NCBI GenBank assembly: GCA_024349765.1 | Contig: AP026073.1 | Span: 930,001-994,000 of the forward strand | Direction: 5' to 3' | Length of the DNA stretch: 64,000 bases | Source of the DNA: Streptomyces nigrescens | Lineage (GTDB): Bacteria; Actinomycetota; Actinomycetes; Streptomycetales; Streptomycetaceae | Part shown: positions 56,114-64,000 of the stretch, one piece after another | Layout: each line of letters begins with the position of its first letter | Position numbering within the stretch: the first letter of the stretch is position 1 | Notes under the pieces: generated by a model | The model's database searches: none | Seen by the model: only the letters and a program-made list of their open reading frames with translations | Told to the model about the DNA's origin: nothing | Translations under genes and position numbers: made by a program

Positions 56114-57671
56114 TGTTCTTCGCTGTGTCGGAGTCCATGAACGCCAGGAACTTCGCGGTCAGCGAGCCGTCCTCGGGCCGCCCGTATGTGTAGAGGTACT
56201 CCACCGTCCAGAAGGGGTAATCACGTTGCTGTCCCCACTCGATGTCCGGCTCGTGCCCGTTCAGGCGCACGCTCACCACGTGCTGCCGTTGAGCCGCCGC
56301 ATAGACCTCGGCGTAACCGACGGCGCCGGGCACCCGGTCCACCGCGTCCAGCAGGCTCTTGGTGCTGTCCACCTCGCAGCGCGTCAGGCGCGCCTGCTCG
56401 TCACGGTCCTTGTCGCCGCAGTCGTAGGACGACACCACGCCCGGCTCCGAGTGGTGCAGCACCGACGTCTCGAACGCCCGGCGGGTGCCCGAGCTGGCGT
56501 CGCGGCTGACGAGGCGGATCGGCAGGTCGTTGCCGTGCAACTGCTTCCAGTTGGTGTACGTCCCGTCGTAGATCTTGCGGACCTGGGCGGAGGTGAGGTC
56601 GTCGACACCGGCCTTCTCGTTGGCCACGAGGCCGAGCAGGATGACGCCGATGCGGTCGCCTTCGAGCCGCCGGTAGAGGGACGGCGCGGGCACGTCCGAC
56701 ACGGCGAGGAAGCCGGGCCCCTCGACGGTGGCCGGCTTGCCCTCCCGGTTGAGGCTGCCGAGGCCGGAGAGGCTGCCGGACGCCGAAACGGTGATCTCGG
56801 CACCCGCGCACCGGGCCCGGTACTGCCGGGCGATCTCCCGCATCGGCGGGGCGAACGCCGTGGACCCGTCGATGGTCAGCCGCCCGGTGGCGCATTCGCC
56901 GGCCGCTGTCGGGGCCGTCCGCGCGCTGAGGAGCAGTCCGCCGAGCAGTCCCAGCAGCACGATGAAGGTGCCGCCCAGCGCGAGACTGAGCTTGCGCGGC
57001 CCCCAACGCTGGGCGTTGCGGCGGATCCGTCCGCCGCTGATGAATCCGCTGACGGTCACGGCCCCGGCGCCGGTCCCGGGCGCGCTGCCGGTGCGGCTGC
57101 TGTTGCCAGTGGTGCCGGGGGTGCCGGAGGTGCCGCTTCCGGAACCGGCGTCCGTGCCCGCATCCGGACCCGGGTCCGTGCCCGGGTCCGCACCCGTACG
57201 CGTATCGGTGGCCGAGAGGAGAACCAGCAGCTTGAAGTGATTCCGTTTGTTCAGCGGCACCTTGGGGATGAAGAGCCGGCCGCCGTCATGGCGCAGCCCG
57301 CCGCCGTTGCGGGTCAGCATGCCCACCAGGTCGGTCGGATGGGCGTCCGGCACCTCGACGCCGATGACCGTGCGCCCGGCGAACTCGACCGTCAGCGGCT
57401 CCTGATAGTCCTGCCGGACGATGTCCTTGCCGCCGTCGTTCTCGAACCGCAGCAGGGCCAGCGTCGCCTCGTTGACCTCTTGGTCCTGCCGCAGCAGCCG
57501 CAACTGCACCAGGCTGTGGGCATCTTGGGGGTTCATGCCGATCGCCGTGTCCATCTGGACGCGGTATCCGATCCGCTTCCGTCCCGGCAGAAACCGCTCG
57601 ACGGCCCACACCACGGCCGTGGCCACGAGCCCGGCCGCGGTGAGGATCGTCTCGGTGTCCGGCAGAGCCAC
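56043..57671 (-). CDS. Membrane-anchored PstS-like substrate-binding protein
   Basis: The protein has 542 residues from the GTG at 57671. A short N-terminal hydrophobic segment (ILTAAGLVATAVVWAVERFL) is followed by a beta-rich domain (30-165), a Gly/Thr/Ser/Asp-rich linker and a second membrane helix (LALGGTFIVLLGLLGGLLL, about 230-250). A PBP-like phosphate-binding fold then shows LTIDGSTAFAPPM and RDASSGTRRAFE. Four Cys in the last part may form disulphides. This is a full transmembrane form and not a lipoprotein; phosphate binding is inferred from the fold only. It converges on and overlaps comEC. Confidence 0.85.
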   Translation of the reverse strand: MALPDTETILTAAGLVATAVVWAVERFLPGRKRIGYRVQMDTAIGMNPQDAHSLVQLRLLRQDQEVNEATLALLRFENDGGKDIVRQDYQEPLTVEFAGRTVIGVEVPDAHPTDLVGMLTRNGGGLRHDGGRLFIPKVPLNKRNHFKLLVLLSATDTRTGADPGTDPGPDAGTDAGSGSGTSGTPGTTGNSSRTGSAPGTGAGAVTVSGFISGGRIRRNAQRWGPRKLSLALGGTFIVLLGLLGGLLLSARTAPTAAGECATGRLTIDGSTAFAPPMREIARQYRARCAGAEITVSASGSLSGLGSLNREGKPATVEGPGFLAVSDVPAPSLYRRLEGDRIGVILLGLVANEKAGVDDLTSAQVRKIYDGTYTNWKQLHGNDLPIRLVSRDASSGTRRAFETSVLHHSEPGVVSSYDCGDKDRDEQARLTRCEVDSTKSLLDAVDRVPGAVGYAEVYAAAQRQHVVSVRLNGHEPDIEWGQQRDYPFWTVEYLYTYGRPEDGSLTAKFLAFMDSDTAKNIMRMYKHVPCADRQSLPDAICRP

Positions 57672-58051
57672 GGCAACCTCGCACAGATGAACGGGCGTTG
57701 GGAGGTCAAATTTTTAAGCAGCCCCGCTGGGCCCCGGGAGGCCTTCGGCAGCTCGTCATCGGAGGTTCATCCGTTGGCCGCCGGTGACGGCGTCTCCTTC
57801 CCCCGCCGAGGTCTCCGCCGCCCGGCCCGGCGTCGGCGGTCCGCGACCCGTGGTCCTCCGGCGGTCCCTCACGCTCACCCTCCCCACGCCCTTCCCCTCG
57901 CCCTCGCCCTCGTCCTCGCTCTCGTCCTCGCTCTCGTCCTCCCGTTGCGGCTGGTCCTGGCTCTGTAGGCTCCGGAACGAGGCTCCCCTTCGGCGGGGAC
58001 GGCGGGGCTGTATGCCGGTGGAGAGATACGGGACGAGCGGAGGCGGGGCAG
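57672..58051. other. 380-base divergent spacer with a CTCGTCCTCG repeat
   Basis: A short repeat of CTCGTCCTCGCT occurs three to four times at about 57905-57945. A leftward frame with an Asp/Glu-Ser tract overlaps it, but there is no ribosome-binding site and I do not believe it. The NAT gene has a good GGAGG just before 58052. Confidence 0.45.
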
Positions 58052-58837
58052 ATGGACGAGAGGGCGGCCGATGTCTATCTGGAGCGCATCGGTGCGGTGC
58101 GGCCCGGGTCACCTGATGCCGGGGCGTTGGCGGCGCTGCACCTCAGGCATCTGCGGGCCGTGCCGTTCGAGAACCTCGCCATCCACCTCGGTGAGGAGAT
58201 CGTGCTGGCGGAGCAGCCGCTGCTGGACAAGATCGTCGGTGCCCGGCGCGGTGGGTTCTGTTACGAACTCAACGGCGCCTTCGCCGGGCTGCTGCGGGCC
58301 CTCGGGTACGAGGTCGAGCTGTTGTCGGCGCGCGTGTTCGGTGCCGAGGGGCGCCTCGGCATCCCGTACGACCACCTTGCGCTGCGGGTCCACACGCCGA
58401 GTGGGCCGTGGCTGGCGGATGTCGGCTTCGGCCGGCACAGCCACTTTCCGCTGCGCTGGGACAGCCGCGCGGAGCAGACCGATCCCGGTGGGACGTTCCG
58501 GCTGGAGGAGACGGCGGAGGGCGACGTGGACGTCCTGAGGGACGGCTCGCCGCAGTACCGGCTCGAACAACGGCCGCGTGCGCTGGCGGACTTCGAGGTC
58601 GGCTGCTGGTGGAACCGCACCTCGCCGACCTCCCACTTCACCCGGTCCCTGGTCTGCTCACGGCTGACCGAGACCGGTCGGATCACGCTCTCCGGCCGCA
58701 CGCTCGTGATCACCGGGGAGGGCGGCGTGCGGGACGAACGTGAGCTGGCGGCGGAGGAGGTACTGGCCGCCTACCGGGAGCACTTCGGGGTGGTGCTGGA
58801 CCGGGAGCCGGTGGTGGGGGTGGCGGCGGCCGGGTGA
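58052..58837 (+). CDS. Arylamine N-acetyltransferase
   Basis: The protein has 261 residues. The Cys-His-Asp triad is complete: Cys70 in RRGGFCYELN, His108 in GIPYDHLALRV and Asp123 in LADVGFG. It transfers acetyl from acetyl-CoA to aromatic amines or hydrazines; related actinomycete enzymes form amides in ansamycin synthesis, but no such cluster is near. GGAGG precedes the ATG at 58052. Confidence 0.95.
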   Translation: MDERAADVYLERIGAVRPGSPDAGALAALHLRHLRAVPFENLAIHLGEEIVLAEQPLLDKIVGARRGGFCYELNGAFAGLLRALGYEVELLSARVFGAEGRLGIPYDHLALRVHTPSGPWLADVGFGRHSHFPLRWDSRAEQTDPGGTFRLEETAEGDVDVLRDGSPQYRLEQRPRALADFEVGCWWNRTSPTSHFTRSLVCSRLTETGRITLSGRTLVITGEGGVRDERELAAEEVLAAYREHFGVVLDREPVVGVAAAG

Positions 58838-58939
58838 CCGCCTGGGTGTGGGCGGGCCCGTGGGCGGCGGGTCGGCCGGGGCAGGTGGTGGCCGGGCAAG
58901 CCCGTGGCAGCCGGGCCGGGCCGGTGGCGGGAAGCAGAC

Positions 58940-59112
58940 CGGGCGCAGCCGGGCACCCCCCCCGTGGCAGCCGGGCACCCCCCCCCGTGGCAGCCGGGCA
59001 CCCCCATGGCAGGTGGGCCGGCCGGTGGCAGTCTGGCCGGCAGCCCGGCAGCCCGGCAGCCCGGCAGCCCGGCAGCCCGGCAGCCCGGCAGCCCGGCAGC
59101 CCGGCAGTCCGG
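58940..59112. repeat. Short-period tandem repeats after the NAT gene
   Basis: Two or three copies of about 25 bases (GGGCACCCCCCCCGTGGCAGCC type, 58950-59010) precede eight exact copies of CAGCCCGG (59041-59104) and one variant (CAGTCCGG, 59105-59112). Slipped-strand expansion is the simple explanation. There is no gene between 58838 and 59153. Confidence 0.85.
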
Positions 59113-59153
59113 CAGGCCGTTGGGCAGGCCGGTCAGTGGCAGCTTGCCAGGTG

Positions 59154-59486
59154 CTACTCGGCCTCGCGCCAGCCCTCGTGCTCCGCGGCGAGGTCGTCCA
59201 ACCGTGCCGGGTCGTGGCGGGCGTCCGGGTCTTCGACCACCACCAGCCACTGGGCGTCCTCGGCGTCGTCCTCGCCGGCCAGGGCGTCCCGTACGAGCTG
59301 GGGCTCCTCGGTGACGCCGAAGCGTTCGGCGAGGGCCTCGGCGACCTCCTCCGCGGCGTCGCGGTCGGGCAGGACGAGGACGTGGCGCACATGCCCGGGC
59401 GCGGGCGCCGGGGTGGAGGGAGCGGCGTGGTGATCGTGGAGATCGTGGTGATCGCGGTGCCGGGGCGCGGCGGCGTGGTCGTTCAT
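59154..59486 (-). CDS. Conserved hypothetical protein
   Basis: The protein has 110 residues, starting MNDHAAAPRHRDHHDLHDHH, a His/Asp-rich N-terminus that could bind metal. A small alpha/beta domain follows (VRHVLVLPDRDAAEEVAEAL, QLVRDALAGEDDAEDAQWLVVVED). A longer frame beginning at 59543 lacks support. Found upstream of holA in streptomycetes, as I recall. Function unknown. Confidence 0.65.
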   Translation of the reverse strand: MNDHAAAPRHRDHHDLHDHHAAPSTPAPAPGHVRHVLVLPDRDAAEEVAEALAERFGVTEEPQLVRDALAGEDDAEDAQWLVVVEDPDARHDPARLDDLAAEHEGWREAE

Positions 59487-59640
59487 CAGGCCATTGTCCC
59501 GGTCCGGGACCGGGGTTCTCGGGGCGCGGGTTCCGTACGTCACGTCCGGCCCTCGCCCCCAAGGCCGTATCAGGGCGGGGCGGGTGGGCCGGAGACGGTC
59601 CGATCGGCGTTGTCAGTGGGGCGTGGGATGCTGGATCGCG

Positions 59641-60624
59641 ATGGCCAGGAAGACAGCGAACGACGATCCCCTCGCCCCCGTGACGATCGCGGTGGGGCAG
59701 GAAGACCTGCTGCTGGAGCGTGCGATGCAGCAGGTGGTGGCGGCTGCCCGCGCGGCCGACGCGGACACCGATGTGCGCGACCTCACCCCCGACCAGCTCC
59801 AGCCCGGCACCCTCGCCGAGCTGACCAGCCCCTCGCTGTTCGCCGAGCGCAAGGTCGTGGTGGTGCGCTCGGCCCATGACCTGTCCGCGGACACGATCAA
59901 GGACGTCAAGGCGTATCTCGGCTCGCCCGCCGAGGAGATCACGCTCGTGCTGCTGCATGCCGGCGGCGCCAAGGGCAAGGGCCTGCTGGACGCCGCCCGT
60001 AAGGCCGGGGCGCGGGAAGTGGCCTGCCCGAAGATGACCAAGCCGGCCGACCGGCTGGCGTTCGTGCGGGGGGAGTTCCGTACGGTCGGGCGGTCGGCGA
60101 CGCCCGAGGCGTGCCAGTCGCTGGTCGATGCGATCGGCAGCGATCTGCGGGAGCTGGCCTCCGCGTGTGCGCAGCTGGCCGCCGACATCGAGGGCACGAT
60201 CGACGAGGCGATCGTCGGGCGGTACTACACGGGCCGGGCCGAGGCGTCGAGCTTCACCGTCGCGGACCGTGCCGTCGAGGGCCGGGCCGCCGAAGCCCTG
60301 GAGGCGCTGCGCTGGGCGATCGCGACCGGTGTCGCGCCCGTCATGATCACCAGCGCGCTCGCTCAGGGCGTCCGGGCCATCGGCAAGCTCGCCTCCGCGC
60401 CGCGCGGCGCCCGCCCCGGCGACCTCGCCCGCGAACTGGGCATGCCGCCCTGGAAGATCGACCGGGTGCGGCAGCAGATGCGCGGCTGGTCGGCGGACGG
60501 TGTGGCGACGGCGCTGCGCGCGGTGGCGGCGGCCGATGCGGGCGTCAAGGGCGGCGGGGACGATCCCGAGTACGCCCTGGAGAAGGCGGTCGTGACGATT
60601 GCCCGGGCGGCACGGTCCCGCTGA
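59641..60624 (+). CDS. holA: DNA polymerase III delta subunit
   Basis: The protein has 327 residues, starting MARKTANDDPLAPVTIAVGQEDLLLERAMQ. The clamp-loader delta fold shows LTPDQLQPGTLAELTSPSLF and FTVADRAVEGRAAEALEALR. Delta opens the beta clamp at loading. It is slightly shorter than E. coli HolA and normal for actinobacteria. A large palindrome follows. Confidence 0.94.
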   Translation: MARKTANDDPLAPVTIAVGQEDLLLERAMQQVVAAARAADADTDVRDLTPDQLQPGTLAELTSPSLFAERKVVVVRSAHDLSADTIKDVKAYLGSPAEEITLVLLHAGGAKGKGLLDAARKAGAREVACPKMTKPADRLAFVRGEFRTVGRSATPEACQSLVDAIGSDLRELASACAQLAADIEGTIDEAIVGRYYTGRAEASSFTVADRAVEGRAAEALEALRWAIATGVAPVMITSALAQGVRAIGKLASAPRGARPGDLARELGMPPWKIDRVRQQMRGWSADGVATALRAVAAADAGVKGGGDDPEYALEKAVVTIARAARSR

Positions 60625-60684
60625 GGGGTCCCGCTGAGGCGCGGAGTGGCGCGGAGCGGAGGGTGCGGAGCCCGGGGTTCCCTC

Positions 60685-60737
60685 CGATCCCGCGATCCTC
60701 GGGCCTCGGGCCCCGGGGCCCGAGGATCGCGGGATCG
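60685..60737. terminator. Long perfect inverted repeat between converging genes
   Basis: Two perfectly complementary 21-base arms (60685-60705, 60717-60737; inner part GATCCTCGGGCC) around an 11-base G+C-rich loop. It lies 60 bases past holA and 160 bases past the leftward gene's stop, so it is probably a bidirectional terminator. Direct 9-base repeats ACTCCCGAC follow at about 60780-60815. Confidence 0.75.
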
Positions 60738-60896
60738 CGGGATCGGAGCCGTAGTTCCGCCGAGCCGTAAGCAAGCCCCGACACTCCCGACACTCCCGAC
60801 GCTCCCGACACTCTCGTCACTCCCGTCAGCCCCCGTCCACGCCGCTCCGTCAGCCGGTCGGCGCCGGTCCAGTCTCCGTCGCCCCGTCAGCTCTCG

Positions 60897-61865
60897 TCAG
60901 CGCGCGTTCTGCAGGCGTTTGAGGGTCTCCGTCGCGCTGGACTTGAGCATCGTCGCGATCTCGTCGGAGGTCGGCTGCTTGCCGGAGCTGCTGCTCGAGG
61001 CGTAGCTCGACCACGTCGACTGGAAGGTCATCCAGCCGTCCCGCACGCCGAGGATCACGTAGGAACCGCTGTCGCTGCCCAAGTCGTTCCGCGTCACCAG
61101 GTAGGCCTCGTCGCCGATGCCCGGAACGGACTCGACCTTGTAGCCGATGGAGGTCTCCTGCTTCTCGTACGCGCGGTAGTTGTCGGCGAATTCCGGCGCC
61201 GGGTCGGCCGTGCGGTGCAGCGTGGCGCTGGTGTAGAGCCAGGTCGAGGAGTAGGTGGCGGAGCTCGCGTTCTCCTGCTCCAGTGCGACGTTGCACCACA
61301 TGGTGTCCATCGACTTCTGGCGGGCCCCGCTGTGCTGAGGGTTGGCGTCCTTCGAGGAGGAGCCGGTGTTCGCCTTGGTCTTGTAGTGGGCGTTCTCGAA
61401 GGGCGTCATCGAGGTGGCCGCGCACAGGTCATCGGTGTAGGCGTAGCCCGCGAGGTCGGGGCTGGGCTCGGAGGAGAAACCACCGGTGGCGAACAGCAGC
61501 GAACCCCAGATCGCGGAGGCGGCGACCGCGCCGCCGATCGCCCACAGCCAGCCGGAGGCACCCCGGCCGCTGCCACTGCCGTTGCCGCCGGGAGCACCGG
61601 CCGGCCCGGTGGGTGCCCCGGGAGCACCCATGCCCACCGGCGGGTAGCCGTAGTTGCCGACGGGTGGCTGCGAGGGCGGCTGCATCGGTGGCTGCGACGG
61701 GGTCGGCTGGCCGGCGGCCGGATCCGGCTGTCCGGGCACGGGATGCGGCTGCGCGTACGGATTCTGCTGCGCGGGCACCGGATTCTGCGGTGGTGCGGGG
61801 ACCTGGCCGTAGGGGTTGGGCTGCGGCAGGCCGTGCGGCTGAGAGGGCTCCCCCGAGGTTGACAT
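60897..61865 (-). CDS. Hypothetical membrane protein with Pro/Gln-rich N-terminus
   Basis: The protein has 322 residues. The N-terminal 95 residues are Pro/Gln/Asn-rich (NPYGQVP and NPYAQP repeats). A membrane helix (GWLWAIGGAVAASAIWGSLLFA, about 105-127) leads to an external domain with two cysteines and a Ser-rich stretch. This is a common Streptomyces layout similar in plan to the DUF3558/DUF4232 lipoprotein-like groups, but I do not assign a family. Function unknown. Confidence 0.7.
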   Translation of the reverse strand: MSTSGEPSQPHGLPQPNPYGQVPAPPQNPVPAQQNPYAQPHPVPGQPDPAAGQPTPSQPPMQPPSQPPVGNYGYPPVGMGAPGAPTGPAGAPGGNGSGSGRGASGWLWAIGGAVAASAIWGSLLFATGGFSSEPSPDLAGYAYTDDLCAATSMTPFENAHYKTKANTGSSSKDANPQHSGARQKSMDTMWCNVALEQENASSATYSSTWLYTSATLHRTADPAPEFADNYRAYEKQETSIGYKVESVPGIGDEAYLVTRNDLGSDSGSYVILGVRDGWMTFQSTWSSYASSSSSGKQPTSDEIATMLKSSATETLKRLQNAR

Positions 61866-62042
61866 GGCCGCAGAGTAGCGGACCGGCCGAACACGGGCCC
61901 CGGCCCTCGGACGCCCCTACGACGAATAACCCCACGACAGCGGAGGTGTGTCTGCACACGTCGCTACGACGAGGTGGCTGCGGCTCCGCGGCGGATCGAT
62001 CCCGGCTCGGAGCCGGCTCAGCCACATGACGGGTTGCCCCCG

Positions 62043-62189
62043 GTCCACGACGGGCCGGCTCTACGACGGGCCCGGCTCTACGACGGGCCCGGCTCTACGA
62101 CGGGTCCGGCTCCACGACGGGGCCCCGCTCTACGACGGGCCCCCGCTCCACGACAAGCCCCCGCTCCACGACGAGCCCCCGCGCAACGA
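62043..62189. repeat. 17-18-base tandem repeat
   Basis: About eight units of (G/C)CTCTACGACGGGCCCGG or near variants, the first three very similar and the later ones drifting to CTCCACGACGAGCCCCCG. Each unit carries TACGACGGG or CACGACGGG. It does not fit CRISPR (no spacers) and lies in a gap. Confidence 0.8.
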
Positions 62190-62224
62190 CAGGGTGGGCT
62201 CCAAGCTCCAACCCCCGCAACCAC

Positions 62225-62269
62225 GACAAAGGCCCCCCACCCCGGGGAAGGGGCGGAAGGGCCTTCGTC
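62225..62269. terminator. Hairpin, probable terminator of rpsT
   Basis: GACAAAGGCCC (62225-62235) pairs with GGGCCTTCGTC (62259-62269) with one mismatch around a G+C-rich loop. It is about 265 bases past the rpsT stop and could also serve the other strand. Confidence 0.5.
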
Positions 62270-62531
62270 TTGGAAAGTCGGGCTCGGTCGGCGGTGGAGG
62301 CCGCCGGTGAGCCGGGTGCGCCGCACCCGCGTGGCGAACGCAGGCCGTGTGCGGCGCGGTGGTGCACCGGTCAGGGAGCGGAGAGAGGGGCCGCTGGGTC
62401 CCTGTCGGCAGGGTCGTGCAGGAGTGCAAGTGCAGAGGCAGCGGAGCTGCGCACTGCGAGTGCGGGGTCAAGGTCCGGATCCGGGCTCCGTGGAGGAGAC
62501 GGGGCCCGGGAAGATCCCCGCGAAGGTCGGG

Positions 62532-62798
62532 TCAGCCCTGGAGGGTCGCGACCTTCTTCGCCAGCGCCGACTTCTTGTTGGCGGCGGCGTTCTTGTGGAT
62601 GACACCCTTGCTGACGGCCTTGTCGAGCTTCTTGGCAGCCTCGGCCTGGGCGGCGGTGGCCTTCTGCAGGTCGCCGGCCTCGATGGCCTCACGGGTGCGA
62701 CGGATCGAGGTCTTCAGAGCCGACTTGACAGCCTTGTTGCGCTGACGAGCCTTCTCGTTGGTCTTGATCCGCTTCATCTGGGACTTGATGTTCGCCAC
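62532..62798 (-). CDS. rpsT: 30S ribosomal protein S20
   Basis: The protein has 88 residues, starting [30 protein letters not shown] in the usual S20 form. It binds 16S rRNA early in assembly. Full length. It is divergent from lepA with about 316 bases between, the conserved order in streptomycetes. Confidence 0.97.
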   Translation of the reverse strand: MANIKSQMKRIKTNEKARQRNKAVKSALKTSIRRTREAIEAGDLQKATAAQAEAAKKLDKAVSKGVIHKNAAANKKSALAKKVATLQG

Positions 62799-63114
62799 GA
62801 AAGAGCCTTTTCAGGTTCGTTGGAGTTTCGAGTTGCGCCGCGCACGAGAGAGGGCACGAAGCACAGTGGACCAGGCTACCAGCAGGGTCTACGGCCGCCC
62901 AAACCGGACCGGACCCGCTCCCCGGAGCCCCGCCCGAAGCCCCGCCCGGAGCTCCTTCCCCACAGGGCACACCCGCCCGAAGCCCCGCCCCGGAGCTCCC
63001 TGCGCCACGGGGCACACCCGCCCGAACCGGACCGGGGGCGTCGCTCATGGGACCATGGGGGGAGACGTCACATACCCGAGTCCCGCCTACCCGCGTTCAC
63101 TGAATGGACCCTGC
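62799..63114. other. Divergent spacer rpsT-lepA
   Basis: 316 bases. A repeated phrase CCCGCCCGAAGCCCCGCCC/GGAGCTCC occurs two to three times at about 62920-63010. The rpsT promoter probably lies at 62860-62890, where an A/T-richer TAGCCT-like box is seen on the reverse strand. No gene. Confidence 0.45.
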
Positions 63115-64000
63115 GTGCCCGCGACCCCTACGAACGTGCCGGAGCCGAGCCGTACCGATCCGGCCCTCCTCCGTAACTTCTGCATCATCGCGCACATCGA
63201 CCACGGCAAGTCGACGCTCGCCGACCGGATGCTCCAGCTCACCGGTGTCGTCGACCAGCGGCAGATGCGCGCGCAGTACCTCGACCGCATGGACATCGAG
63301 CGCGAGCGCGGCATCACGATCAAGTCCCAGGCGGTCCGGCTGCCCTGGGCCCCCTCCGAGGGCGAAGAGGGAAGTGGCACGACCCACATCCTCAACATGA
63401 TCGACACCCCCGGCCACGTCGACTTCACGTACGAGGTGTCGCGCTCCCTCGCCGCGTGCGAGGGGTGCATCCTCCTCGTCGACGCCGCCCAGGGCATCGA
63501 GGCCCAGACCCTCGCCAACCTCTACCTGGCGATGGAGCACGACCTCACGATCATCCCCGTCCTCAACAAGATCGACCTGCCGGCCGCGCAGCCCGAGAAG
63601 TTCGCCGCCGAGCTGGCCAACCTGGTCGGCTGCGAGCCCGAGGACGTGCTGAAGGTCTCCGCCAAGACCGGCGTCGGCGTGCCCGAGCTGCTCGACAAGG
63701 TCGTCCGCGAGGTGCCGGCCCCGGTCGGCGTCAAGGACGCCCCCGCCCGCGCGATGATCTTCGACTCCGTCTATGACGCCTACCGCGGCGTGGTGACGTA
63801 CGTGAAGGTCGTCGACGGCACGCTCGGCAAGCGCGAGCGCATCAAGATGATGTCCACGGGCGCCGCGCACGAGCTGCTGGAGATCGGGACGAACTCGCCG
63901 GAGATGAAGCCGGCCGAGGGCCTCTCGGTCGGTGAGGTGGGCTACCTCATCACCGGCGTGAAGGACGTCCGGCAGTCCAAGGTGGGTGACACGATCACCC
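63115..64000 (+). CDS. lepA: Elongation factor 4 (LepA), 3' end outside window
   Basis: GTG at 63115 starts [20 protein letters not shown]1 (AHIDHGKS), the switch region ([12 protein letters not shown]), [26 protein letters not shown] and SAKTGVGV are all present. The frame is open to the window end with about 295 of the usual 600 residues. LepA is a ribosome-binding GTPase that affects initiation and back-translocation. No ribosome-binding site is evident; the message may be leaderless. Confidence 0.96.
   Translation, partial: MPATPTNVPEPSRTDPALLRNFCIIAHIDHGKSTLADRMLQLTGVVDQRQMRAQYLDRMDIERERGITIKSQAVRLPWAPSEGEEGSGTTHILNMIDTPGHVDFTYEVSRSLAACEGCILLVDAAQGIEAQTLANLYLAMEHDLTIIPVLNKIDLPAAQPEKFAAELANLVGCEPEDVLKVSAKTGVGVPELLDKVVREVPAPVGVKDAPARAMIFDSVYDAYRGVVTYVKVVDGTLGKRERIKMMSTGAAHELLEIGTNSPEMKPAEGLSVGEVGYLITGVKDVRQSKVGDTIT

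Larger units (their letters stand above)
61866..62531. other. 666-base gap downstream of rpsT
   Basis: It holds the 17-18-base tandem repeat at 62043-62189 and the hairpin at 62225-62269. Rightward frames that cross it are repeat-derived. No gene supported. Confidence 0.5.

Noticed and set aside
57756-58112. Leftward frame with an Asp/Glu-Ser tract upstream of the NAT gene
   Set aside because: The tract comes from the CTCGTCCTCG repeat, there is no ribosome-binding site, and it overlaps the NAT start.
59041-62189. Repeat arrays as a CRISPR
   Set aside because: The arrays are head-to-tail short repeats without unique spacers, and no cas genes are present.

Overview
The window is chromosomal DNA of a Streptomyces-type actinomycete. 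The evidence is very high G+C with G/C-biased third codon positions, long antisense open frames, many GTG starts, leaderless promoters, and a conserved core block (rne, rplU, rpmA, obg, proB, proA, nadD, rsfS, leuS, comEA/comEC, holA, rpsT, lepA) in the order I remember from S. coelicolor (about SCO2600 down to SCO2562, numbers from memory).

Region A, about 1-19,460, is accessory DNA. It opens with a P-loop NTPase fused to about 12 TPR/Sel1-like repeats, cut by the window edge. Next comes a markedly lower-G+C two-gene operon of unknown function (2974-4637) and an eroded IS5-family transposase. Then follow an APH-like kinase, an HTH regulator facing a HATPase gene across a palindrome-rich control region, and small CxxC or hypothetical genes. 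From 9904 to 14,384 lies a pSAM2/AICE-like replication-transfer core: GntR repressor with its operators, SCO3933-family protein, FtsK-like translocase, small membrane protein, 37-aa zinc-ribbon peptide, and a RepSA initiator whose reading frame is broken near its start. No tyrosine integrase follows repSA. Instead the element ends at 17,794-19,413 in a large serine recombinase, at the chromosomal position where S. coelicolor carries SCO2603 and which phage phiJoe uses as attB (recalled from the literature). The left end of the element is not in view.

Region B, about 19,460-64,000, is core chromosome. The TIGR03936 gene, normally next to its radical SAM partner, is separated from it by the element. 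Then come RNase E/G with an unusually repetitive Ala/Glu/Arg N-terminus, L21-L27-Obg, and a cell-envelope neighbourhood mixed with proline, NAD and leucyl-tRNA synthetase genes. The envelope genes are a CDP-glycerol glycerophosphotransferase-like protein, SCO2584- and SCO2583-family membrane proteins, an M48 peptidase and an LCP/LytR_C protein. Two identical tRNA-Ala(GGC) genes bracket two zinc-ribbon genes and a GT87-like mannosyltransferase. leuS is preceded by a leader peptide with three consecutive Leu codons and an intrinsic terminator, a classical attenuator layout. The right end holds DegV, ComEA/ComEC, a membrane-anchored PstS-like protein, an arylamine N-acetyltransferase, HolA, S20 and the start of LepA.

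The best candidates for something undescribed are the low-G+C orphan operon at 2974-4637 with the neighbouring NTPase-TPR gene, and the hybrid pSAM2-type/serine-integrase element with a frameshifted repSA.
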